Of a stretch of DNA of 64,000 nucleotides, positions 25,335 through 32,235 are shown one piece after another; position 1 is the stretch's first letter, and every line of letters begins with the position of its first letter. Where the stretch lies: positions 42,040 to 106,039 of the forward strand of contig NZ_JAIZEN010000013.1 of NCBI RefSeq assembly GCF_024189295.1. The letters run 5' to 3'. The stretch is from Halobacillus sp. A1. Lineage in GTDB: Bacteria > Bacillota > Bacilli > Bacillales > Halobacillaceae. A program made the translations under genes and the position numbers. The notes beneath the pieces were generated by a model. The model had not been told where the DNA came from, did no database searches, and worked only from the letters and a program-made list of their open reading frames with translations.

Positions 25335-25812
25335 AACTGGCAGGATACTTTAAGACTCAGTTTCGAGATAGCCAGGGTTCGTGGCTGTAATGAGAGTCTG
25401 GTGTGGTTGGGAAGCTACTCGCTTTCCTGTAGGGTATCTGCTGTTCCGTCAACATGATAAGTGGAAGGTGGTTTTAGGAATGGACTCGCTTTCCGTGGGA
25501 GTGCGGTGAGCTTCCTCAGGCTGTCGCCTTCCTTGATCTCACCATTCACTCTCATCCCACAGGAGTCTCGCCCATTCCTAAAACCACCTAACTTATATTA
25601 AGAGACGGAACTAAGAAAAGAGAAGCAAAAAAATCTCTTGTACCAACGTTTCCGCCGCCCTTCACTATAGATGTGCTTTCTCGAAATCGCCTGGATAAGA
25701 ACTTTCATAGGAGCGTTAAACTAAAATGCTCTGGTTATAGCATTTTAGTTTTAAAACTTCCTGAATATCTCGAACCTGAGCCTTCCACTAAAGGGAGCTT
25801 TAGATTAACAAG
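25335..25812. repeat. Composite repeat element 2 (degraded)
   Basis: The left end has AAGACTCAGTTTCGAGATA and the right end the related CTCGAACCTGAGCCTTCCACTAAAGGGAGC. One full forward hairpin (25466-25589) remains. The second is reduced to its outer edge (about 25650-25690, CCGCCGCCCTTCACTATAGATGTG, cf. 49285-49310). The ~90 bases left of the hairpin (GGTTGGGAAGCTACTCGCTTTCCTG...) are also found left of copy E at 36.4 kb. Confidence 0.65.
25466..25589. repeat. Hairpin repeat, copy C (forward core)
   Basis: The outer stem AGGTGGTTTTAGGAATGG (25466-25483) pairs perfectly with 25572-25589 around the conserved core. Confidence 0.85.
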
Positions 25813-25890
25813 TAACTAAAAACAATCCTATACTTTTATCAGAATTTTTTTACCGATTTTAAAAGAAAGTTACTGCCGTAAATTCCTTTT

Positions 25891-25920
25891 CGAATAAATC
25901 ATTTCTCCTTACACATACTA
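25891..25920 (+). promoter_or_regulatory. SigG-type (forespore) promoter of the YhcN-like gene
   Basis: CGAATA (25891-25896), 17 bases, then CATACTA (25914-25920): an almost consensus SigG/SigF promoter about 28 bases before the start codon. Confidence 0.8.
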
Positions 25921-25947
25921 CCGTTAAGAACGGAAGGAGGGATGAAC

Positions 25948-26499
25948 ATGAAAACGAAAATAAAAGCAGTAATGTTTGGATTACTGGCAGCTTTTACGTT
26001 AACAGCTTGTCAAGCTGAACAAGAATCAAGCCCCAATGATGGCAATTATGATGGAGTAGAAAATACAAGATTTGAAAGAACAGCTGACCAGGATAACAGT
26101 GAAAGCACTAACAACAATCAATATGATAACGACAGAGGTATGCGACATAACACCAACTATCATGTAGCAGAAAAAGCAGCTGACCGTATTGCAAAAGACG
26201 TAGACGGAGTGAAAGACGCATATGTTTTGAAAACTCGTGATAATGCTTATGTTGCGGCAGTTTTGAATAATCAAAATGGAGACTCTGAAGAAGTTTCTGA
26301 TGAAGCTGAAAAACAAATCACAAAAATTGTTAAAGACTCAGATCAAGATATTGAGAATGTTTATATTACAACCAATCCTGATTTTGTCGACCTCTCTAAT
26401 CAATATGCAGAGGACGTGGAAGAAGGAGAACCTGTGGAAGGATTTTTCCGTGAATTTGGAGAAATGGTTGATCGGGTATTCCCAAACGAAAATAGCTGA
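25948..26499 (+). CDS. YhcN/YlaJ family sporulation lipoprotein
   Basis: About 183 residues. A signal peptide ends in the lipobox LTAC (Cys about 21), followed by an Asn/Asp/Gln-rich linker and the YhcN/YlaJ domain (VAEKAADRIAKDVDGVKDAYV, then YVAAVLNN). Such proteins sit at the spore inner membrane and are made in the forespore. ATG 25948 is chosen because GGAAGGAGGG lies seven bases before it; ATG 25942 directly abuts this site. The SigG promoter upstream matches the assignment. Confidence 0.85.
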   Translation: MKTKIKAVMFGLLAAFTLTACQAEQESSPNDGNYDGVENTRFERTADQDNSESTNNNQYDNDRGMRHNTNYHVAEKAADRIAKDVDGVKDAYVLKTRDNAYVAAVLNNQNGDSEEVSDEAEKQITKIVKDSDQDIENVYITTNPDFVDLSNQYAEDVEEGEPVEGFFREFGEMVDRVFPNENS

Positions 26500-26504
26500 G
26501 CAGC

Positions 26505-26541
26505 AGTCAGGATTCTCTAAATTAGAGGACCCTGACTTTTT
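26505..26541 (+). terminator. Intrinsic terminator after the YhcN-like gene
   Basis: AGTCAGG (26505-26511) pairs with CCTGACT (26531-26537), with an inner TCTCTAAATTAGAGGA hairpin, then TTTTT. Confidence 0.8.
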
Positions 26542-26629
26542 GTATACTTATCGAAAATTGCCTCCATGTAGTTCATTTATATAGCATTTCGTCATATAGA
26601 TAACTATGTATATTAAAGGAGGGGGCACT

Positions 26630-28033
26630 TTGAGAGCGGAAGAACAACTGAATTTAGAACGGGCTATTCAAGAGATTACGGAAATCGCCATCGGGTTTGG
26701 TCTCGATTTCTATCCTATGCATTATGAAATTTGTCCTGATGACATTATCTATACATTTGGTGCTTACGGAATGCCTACGCGTTTTTCCCATTGGAGCTTT
26801 GGAAAGCAGTATTACAAGATGAAACTCCAGTACGACTTGGGTTTAAGTAAGATTTATGAGCTCGTGATCAACTCTAATCCTTGTTACGCATTTTTATTGA
26901 ATTCCAACAGTTTGATCCAGAACAAGCTGATTGTAGCTCATGTGCTGGCTCATTGTGATTTCTTTAAAAATAATGCTCGTTTCCAAAATACGAAGCGTGA
27001 TATGGTGGAGAGCATGGCAGCTACAGCTGAGAGAATTGCCGCTTATGAAAAGAAGCATGGAAAACAAGAAGTGGAATCATTTTTGGATGCTGTTTTAGCT
27101 ATTCAGGAGCATATAGACCCGTCTCTCGTCCGTCCTAAGCTTTCGTGGCAGCCTGATCAACCAGAGGAACAAATAAAGAAGAAGCGTACACCATACGATG
27201 ATATTTGGACAATAGGCGAATCCCCTGATGAGCCTACGTTTAAGAAAAGTAAAAAATTCCCTCCTCAACCTGAAAAAGATATTCTTTTATTCATCGAACA
27301 ATTCAGTCGAGAGCTCGATGACTGGCAATGCGATATTCTTACGATGATGAGAGAGGAAATGCTTTATTTCTGGCCGCAATTGGAAACGAAAATTATGAAC
27401 GAAGGCTGGGCCTCATTCTGGCATGCAAGAATCATCAGAGAAATGGATTTGACGAGTGGGGAGTCGATTGATTTTGCTAAGCTGAACGCGAGTGTCGTCC
27501 AGCCATCCAAAACCCAATTGAACCCCTATTACCTAGGTTTGAAAATATTTGAGGATATAGAAAAACGCTATGATCATCCAACAGAGGAGATGATACGCCA
27601 CGGTATAAAACCTGGGTCTGGCCGAGAGAAAATGTTTGAAGTCCGGGAAGTAGAGTCCGATCAGAGCTTCATAAGAAACTATTTGACGAAAGAACTTGTT
27701 CGCGAAGAAGATATGTACTTATTCCAAAAACAAGGACAAAAATATAAAATAACAGATAAAGATCACGAAGCTGTTCGTGATCAGCTTGTGACGATGAGAG
27801 TGAATGGAGGCTTTCCATATATCACAGTGGAAGACGGAGATTACATGAAGAGTGGTGAGCTTTATTTAAAACACCATTACGAGGATGTAGAACTGGACTT
27901 GACTTATTTGGAAAAAACGCTTCCTTATCTATACCAGCTGTGGGGACGTCCAGTACACATGGAAACGAGAGTAGAAGATAGAGATGTAGCGTTTAGTTAC
28001 GGAGGAAAAAGGGTTCAGAAAAAGTATTTATAA
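26630..28033 (+). CDS. spoVR: SpoVR family stage V sporulation protein
   Basis: 467 residues, matching B. subtilis SpoVR, which is needed for proper spore cortex. Typical blocks: the N-terminal [18 protein letters not shown] and [33 protein letters not shown], and [16 protein letters not shown]. The TTG at 26630 is chosen because AAAGGAGG lies just upstream (26615-26622); the ATG at 26606 precedes this site. A CATATAGAT at 26593 could be a SigE-like -10 box, but no good -35 is visible. Confidence 0.93.
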   Translation: MRAEEQLNLERAIQEITEIAIGFGLDFYPMHYEICPDDIIYTFGAYGMPTRFSHWSFGKQYYKMKLQYDLGLSKIYELVINSNPCYAFLLNSNSLIQNKLIVAHVLAHCDFFKNNARFQNTKRDMVESMAATAERIAAYEKKHGKQEVESFLDAVLAIQEHIDPSLVRPKLSWQPDQPEEQIKKKRTPYDDIWTIGESPDEPTFKKSKKFPPQPEKDILLFIEQFSRELDDWQCDILTMMREEMLYFWPQLETKIMNEGWASFWHARIIREMDLTSGESIDFAKLNASVVQPSKTQLNPYYLGLKIFEDIEKRYDHPTEEMIRHGIKPGSGREKMFEVREVESDQSFIRNYLTKELVREEDMYLFQKQGQKYKITDKDHEAVRDQLVTMRVNGGFPYITVEDGDYMKSGELYLKHHYEDVELDLTYLEKTLPYLYQLWGRPVHMETRVEDRDVAFSYGGKRVQKKYL

Positions 28034-28044
28034 GTATTACAGTA

Positions 28045-28075
28045 AAGGCTATCCACATAATGGATGGCCTTTTCT
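28045..28075 (+). terminator. Intrinsic terminator after spoVR
   Basis: AAGGCTATCCA (28045-28055) pairs with TGGATGGCCTT (28061-28071), then TTTC. Confidence 0.75.
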
Positions 28076-28177
28076 AGGTATATGGTATGATATTGATTTG
28101 ATTTAACTAATTCATCCATTAAAATTAGATTTTTTGGTAAACTAGTCGTTAAACAGAAAAGCTTAGGAGGCCGTGCG

Positions 28178-29053
28178 ATGAGTGTATATGAATATGTGCT
28201 GACCCAGAAAGATTTTGTTCATAAGAACGATTTGAATTATCCGTTTGAAGAGAGAGGATTACAATTCGGTGATGGAATTTATGAAGTCATCCGTGTATAT
28301 AAAGGACGGTATTATTTAATTGAAGAGCATGTGGAAAGGTTATTTCGATCAGCGGAAGCTGTAAAAATCAAAATGCCTTTCACAAAGCAGGATTTTTATC
28401 ACCAGTTAGATGAACTTCTTCAAAAAAATAAAATTAATACAGACGCCAAAGTATACCTGCAGATTACAAGAGGATCAGCTCCTCGTGATCATGCTTTCCC
28501 TATAAGTACAGACGCGAACTTATATGCCTATGTCCAGGACTTACCTAGAAAAGAAGACCTTATGCGAGAGGGTGTATCAACCATTACTCAGCCAGATGTT
28601 CGCTGGGACTGGTGCTATATCAAAAGTTTGAACCTGCTGCCCAATGTGATAGCGAAACAGGAAGCCAGTGAAGCCGGCTGTTTTGAAGCGATCTTGCATA
28701 AAGATGGGGAAGTGACAGAGTGCAGTTCGTCCAATGCCTATTTTGTAAAAGATGGGAAGGTCTACACCCATCCCGCAAAGAAAAATATACTTCACGGATG
28801 TGTAAGGATGAAAGTGGAACAGTTTTGCAAAGAGGAAGGCATTCCATTCATAGAGGAATCTTTCCGGATCGAGGATATTCAATTTGCTGATGAACTTTTC
28901 TTATCAAGCAGTACAGCTGAAGTGATGCCGATCATTGAAGTTGATGGGAAAAAAGTGAAAGAAGGCAGACCGGGTCCAGTGACGAGAAAAATCCAGGAAA
29001 AATATGAGAAGGACGCAAAGATTGGGGAAGAAGCTTCAATTTTCGCAAAATAG
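28178..29053 (+). CDS. dat: D-amino-acid aminotransferase (D-alanine transaminase)
   Basis: 291 residues, PLP fold type IV. LNYPFEERGLQFGDGIYEVI is the family N-terminus, IKSLNLLPNVIAKQEA contains the PLP-binding Lys, and TECSSSNAYFVKDG is the cofactor phosphate loop. The enzyme interconverts D-alanine and D-glutamate (with pyruvate and 2-oxoglutarate), feeding peptidoglycan precursors. AGGAGG precedes the ATG. Separated from spoVR by a terminator. The choice of Dat over IlvE or aminodeoxychorismate lyase rests on the N-terminal block and is fairly safe. Confidence 0.9.
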   Translation: MSVYEYVLTQKDFVHKNDLNYPFEERGLQFGDGIYEVIRVYKGRYYLIEEHVERLFRSAEAVKIKMPFTKQDFYHQLDELLQKNKINTDAKVYLQITRGSAPRDHAFPISTDANLYAYVQDLPRKEDLMREGVSTITQPDVRWDWCYIKSLNLLPNVIAKQEASEAGCFEAILHKDGEVTECSSSNAYFVKDGKVYTHPAKKNILHGCVRMKVEQFCKEEGIPFIEESFRIEDIQFADELFLSSSTAEVMPIIEVDGKKVKEGRPGPVTRKIQEKYEKDAKIGEEASIFAK

Positions 29054-29112
29054 ACGTTTTATTCTAAATATGCTATTATGACCCTGCTTACATTATGCGC
29101 AGGAGGGTTATC

Positions 29113-29547
29113 ATGAAAAAGATACACCTTGAATTGAACGAAAATCAATATAAGAAGCTGGTCGAATCTGTATTTCTCGGAACTTGGATGGTGAATTCCA
29201 CTAAAATGGAATTAGATGAAGATTTTGAAGAGGTTCGGGAACTTGTATTATCAAAATATAAGGAAGCTGAATTAGAAGATAAAATTAATTATCAAGAAGC
29301 TTTTGGAATACATGATCTCCAAATGGATTATGAGAAAGAGTTATTTACAAAGTATGTAGATGAGTATGAAGAATTTAGTTTCTGGGATATGTTAATCGAA
29401 AAATTATCTGAGAAACGATTGAAGGAAGAGTATGGGGAGCTTACTTCTCCGTTAACAGAAGAAATGATAGAGCGTCGTCTTCAGCTTGAGGAAGAGATCG
29501 GGGAAAAGTTAGAAGAACAGGGTATAACAAATCTAGACTTTAAATAA
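29113..29547 (+). CDS. Hypothetical acidic protein
   Basis: 144 residues, Glu/Leu-rich, helical, no membrane segment. Start at ATG 29113 since AGGAGGG lies at 29101-29107; the in-frame ATG 29095 would include it. It follows dat by 60 bases and ends before a two-hairpin terminator cassette. No family recognised; KIHLELNENQYKKLVESVFLG may be a conserved N-terminal block. Confidence 0.65.
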   Translation: MKKIHLELNENQYKKLVESVFLGTWMVNSTKMELDEDFEEVRELVLSKYKEAELEDKINYQEAFGIHDLQMDYEKELFTKYVDEYEEFSFWDMLIEKLSEKRLKEEYGELTSPLTEEMIERRLQLEEEIGEKLEEQGITNLDFK

Positions 29548-29559
29548 ATAGCGCCTGGT

Positions 29560-29629
29560 AGGACGTATGAACTAGTTTATACGTCCTCAGCTTGTAGAGA
29601 AACCCCGTGTTTTCCTACAAGCTTTTTTT
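29560..29629 (+). terminator. Two-hairpin terminator cassette after the 29113 gene
   Basis: Hairpin 1 (29560-29587) has AGGACGTAT at its base, closed by ATACGTCCT. Hairpin 2 pairs AGCTTGTAG (29589-29597) with CTACAAGCT (29615-29623), followed by seven T. An inverted relative of the whole cassette lies at 30254-30319. Confidence 0.85.
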
Positions 29630-29639
29630 GTGCGCCTGT

Positions 29640-29754
29640 GCGGTCAAATACCACTCGCTTTACGCGGACGAACGCCCGAGCCTCCTCGTGAAAACCCCAC
29701 TGCGGGGTCTCGGATCGCCCGTTTTTCCGCAGGAGTCTCCTGGTATTTGACCGC
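29640..29754. repeat. Hairpin repeat, copy D (solitary, divergent)
   Basis: The stem GCGGTCAAATACCA (29640-29653) pairs with 29741-29754. The core keeps the order CTCGCTTT...GCGG, GAGCCTCCTCG, GGGGTCTCGG, CCGCAGGAGTCTCC. Unlike the other copies it stands alone, without the GTTGATATT ends. Confidence 0.7.
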
Positions 29755-29763
29755 CCTTCACCT

Positions 29764-29818
29764 AAAAAGACTCTCCTTCACCTAACTCACCTTGGTTAGG
29801 TGAAGGGCAATCTTTTTC
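29764..29818. repeat. Long inverted repeat at the 3' end of the transposase remnant
   Basis: CCTTCACCTAAC (about 29775-29786) pairs with GTTAGGTGAAGG. A-rich and T-rich flanks make it a bidirectional terminator overlapping the transposase stop codon. Confidence 0.6.
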
Positions 29819-30235
29819 ATGTTCTGGCAGGCAGCCGTCATCAGCGCCTGTTCCTTCACTTTCTCCGGCAATAGCGCAGCCCATGCAATTCTTTTGAATC
29901 TGCGAAGCTACGCTCGACTTTCTCTTTTCTTATGCAGTATATCCACTTTCCTTCATTGGAAAGCCGGTTCAAGCGAACCTGCTCTTTGTCATCCTCCCAA
30001 ACATGACGCGTGATCGTTTTCTGCTGCTCTTGATTTTGGGTGCACTGAGCGAGAAGAGGACATTCCTTACATCGTGCGGGCTCTGATTTGTAATGGTGAT
30101 ATCCACCACGATCTGTGGTGACATATGTCAGTTCTTCCCTCGTGGGCAGACGTAAGTATTGCGATCTTTATCATATTTGTATTTCCATTTTGCTAGAAAT
30201 CCTTTCCTGGTTTGAAATCGACGGTAGGCAATCAC
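29782..30235 (-). pseudogene. Decayed IS1182-type transposase, C-terminal remnant
   Basis: On the minus strand successive frames read TRKGFLAKWKYKYDKDRNTY, then VTTDRGGYHHYKSEPARCKE and CPLLAQCTQ, then RKEKVERSFADSKELHGLRY, then ALMTAACQNMKKIALHLTK, ending TAG at 29782. This order is the C-terminal half of IS1182-family DDE transposases (Cys-rich CxxCP block and the ERSFADSKELHG catalytic-Glu region). Two frame changes (near 30130 and 29860) and the missing N-terminal half show it is dead. It lies between a terminator cassette and an inverted relative of it. Confidence 0.75.
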
Positions 30236-30253
30236 TCCAAATACTGAAATCAG

Positions 30254-30319
30254 AAAAAAATCAGGCTGTCGAGAAAGTCTCGACAGCCTGAGGACGTATG
30301 AAACTAGTTCATACGTCCT
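30254..30319 (-). terminator. Inverted two-hairpin cassette (mirror of 29560-29629)
   Basis: Read on the minus strand: AGGACGTAT...ATACGTCCT hairpin (30319-30291), then a perfect 14-bp stem (30291-30278 with 30274-30261), then seven T. It terminates minus-strand transcription upstream of the transposase remnant. Confidence 0.75.
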
Positions 30320-30444
30320 TTTTGGATCCTTGACCATTATCTTGGTATCGCTAATGTTACAATACAGTAAAGAGAGTGGGTTTAAAGTGATATTTGTAAA
30401 GCTATTTTAATTTTTGAAAAATTCATGTAAAATAAGAGTGTCGC

Positions 30445-30467
30445 TAATGTAAACTTTCATTACATTA
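30445..30467. promoter_or_regulatory. Inverted repeat upstream of the TRAP operon, possible operator
   Basis: TAATGTAA (30445-30452) and TTACATTA (30460-30467) are perfect inverted half-sites 7 bases apart. TCGCTAATGT also occurs at about 30346. It could bind a repressor of the TRAP operon; no regulator gene is adjacent. Confidence 0.35.
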
Positions 30468-30557
30468 AAGGGCGCACATCTGATTGTTAAACTGTACATA
30501 CTCTAGAACGGTTTACTGGTCAGGTGTTGTCATAAAAACTAATAGGGAGGAATTTAC

Positions 30558-31571
30558 ATGTTTAGTAAGAAAGGCTTATTAACAGTTGCAATGTTGTTAG
30601 CGCTGTCTTTAGTTTTGATCGCATGCGGCGGCGGAACTTCCGACGGCGGCGGTGACGAAGGTGGAGACGGCGGTGACGAAGGTGGCGGCGGAGAAGAGCA
30701 GTTCTTGCAAATTCTCACCGGCGGTACTGAAGGCACATACTACCCATTAGGCGGTACATTTGCTCAAGTTATTAACGATAACCTTGATAACGTGGAAGCG
30801 AATGCAACTTCAACCGGTGCTTCTGTTGAGAACATGAACGCTATAAGCGGTGGTGATGGAGAGATTGCATTTACTCAAACCGATATTGCCTCTTATGCTG
30901 CTGAAGGAGAGGTAATGTTTGAAGAAGCAAATGAAGATTTCGGTGCTATTGGAACTCTTTACCCGGAAACGATTCAAATTGTCACAACTATGGACAGTGG
31001 AATAGAAACAGTGGAGGACTTGGAAGGGAAAACCGTTTCTGTTGGAGCTCCTGGTTCAGGCACGAATGCTAATGCGGACAACATTCTAGATGTACATGGG
31101 CTGAACATAGATGAAGATATCGAAGCTCGTGACCTTGATTTCGGTGACTCCACCACTGGTATTCAGGATGGGACAATTGATGCAGCATTTATCACCTCAG
31201 GTACACCAACTGGTGCAGTCGAAAGCTTAGCAGCTTCAGTAGATGTCAACATCGTGAGTATTTCTGCGGAGAAAGCTCAAGAATTGATGGATGAGTTCAG
31301 CTACTATTCTGAAGATGAAGTACCAGACGGCACTTACGGTCTTGAGGAGGCTGTTCCGACAGTAGCTGTACAAGCTATGCTTGTAGCGCACAGTGACCTT
31401 AGTGAAGATATGGTATATGAAATGACGAAAGCTATCTTTGAAAATACAGATCAGATTTCTCACGATAAAGGAGAAGAAATCGACGCTGAAAGTGCACTGG
31501 AAGGGGTTGGAGTAGACCTTCATCCGGGTGCACAGAAGTATTTTGATGAAGAAGGCATTAGTGAAGAGTAA
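30558..31571 (+). CDS. TAXI-family TRAP transporter solute-binding lipoprotein
   Basis: 337 residues. A signal peptide ends in the lipobox LIAC (Cys about 22), followed by a Gly/Asp/Glu-rich linker of about 25 residues. The binding domain starts LQILTGGTEGTYYPLGGTFA, the TAXI hallmark, and continues with VSVGAPGSGTNANAD. It delivers a substrate (often glutamate or another carboxylate in known cases) to the fused TRAP permease downstream. AGGGAGG precedes the ATG. A hairpin after the gene may give it higher mRNA levels than the permease. Confidence 0.93.
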   Translation: MFSKKGLLTVAMLLALSLVLIACGGGTSDGGGDEGGDGGDEGGGGEEQFLQILTGGTEGTYYPLGGTFAQVINDNLDNVEANATSTGASVENMNAISGGDGEIAFTQTDIASYAAEGEVMFEEANEDFGAIGTLYPETIQIVTTMDSGIETVEDLEGKTVSVGAPGSGTNANADNILDVHGLNIDEDIEARDLDFGDSTTGIQDGTIDAAFITSGTPTGAVESLAASVDVNIVSISAEKAQELMDEFSYYSEDEVPDGTYGLEEAVPTVAVQAMLVAHSDLSEDMVYEMTKAIFENTDQISHDKGEEIDAESALEGVGVDLHPGAQKYFDEEGISEE

Positions 31572-31591
31572 AAAAGCATATTCATAGGACC

Positions 31592-31650
31592 AAGGGGCTG
31601 TCCCGGGTTTTTCACTTACGTGATGGAAGCCTGGAACAGTCCTTAATCTT
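31592..31650 (+). terminator. Intercistronic hairpin between binding protein and DUF1850 gene
   Basis: AAGGGGCTGTCCCGGG (31592-31607) pairs imperfectly, with G-T pairs, with CCTGGAACAGTCCTT (31630-31644). There is no strong T run, so it is more likely a partial terminator or mRNA 3' stabiliser. Confidence 0.45.
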
Positions 31651-31716
31651 GTATGTGAATTATTATAGACAGCATGTCAGTTCTAATTAAACATTTTTGC
31701 CTAGGTGTGGATGAAC

Positions 31717-32235
31717 ATGAAACGTCGCGGAGTATACACCACTATAGCAAGCTTGATCATAGGGGTATTCATTATAGGTTTGATATTTTATCCTTACCGA
31801 TCTGTTGTTTCCTTTGAAAAAATGGATCGGCAAGGACCAAATATTTATCTGCCACTCACTGAAGGAAAACATTTTCAAGTGAAGTATACACATTCAGTCC
31901 ATTTATCGGATGTTATTGAAGAATATGAAGTGAAGAAAGAGCGGTTGTATCCTATTCAACTTATTTATGAAGATACTGGCATAGGCATGCCCTCAGGTGC
32001 AGGCGAAGGAGAAACTTTTGAAATGAAAGATGGAAAGTATTACATTTCTAATATTCAAGGGTACCATGATTCCATCAGCTTGTCGGTCGGTGCAGTGCGT
32101 GCAGACCACACGATACGCTATGAAAACCGTTCCTATTTGTTAAAAGACTACATTGGGGCAGGCTCAGTGATTACTATCAAGCCGTCCCATGTTTCAAATT
32201 GGAATTTGATGAGAGGAGAGACGCTAAGTGAGTGA
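31717..32235 (+). CDS. DUF1850 protein, accessory of TAXI-TRAP operon
   Basis: About 172 residues. One N-terminal membrane helix (about 7-27) and an external domain with FQVKYTHSVHLSDVIEEYEV, the typical DUF1850 block, and ITIKPSHVSNW near the end. DUF1850 genes regularly lie between TAXI binding proteins and fused permeases; function unknown. ATG 31717 gives the best spacing (9 bases) from AGGTG; ATG 31711 and GTG 31705 are closer. It overlaps the permease gene by 8 bases. Confidence 0.85.
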   Translation: MKRRGVYTTIASLIIGVFIIGLIFYPYRSVVSFEKMDRQGPNIYLPLTEGKHFQVKYTHSVHLSDVIEEYEVKKERLYPIQLIYEDTGIGMPSGAGEGETFEMKDGKYYISNIQGYHDSISLSVGAVRADHTIRYENRSYLLKDYIGAGSVITIKPSHVSNWNLMRGETLSE

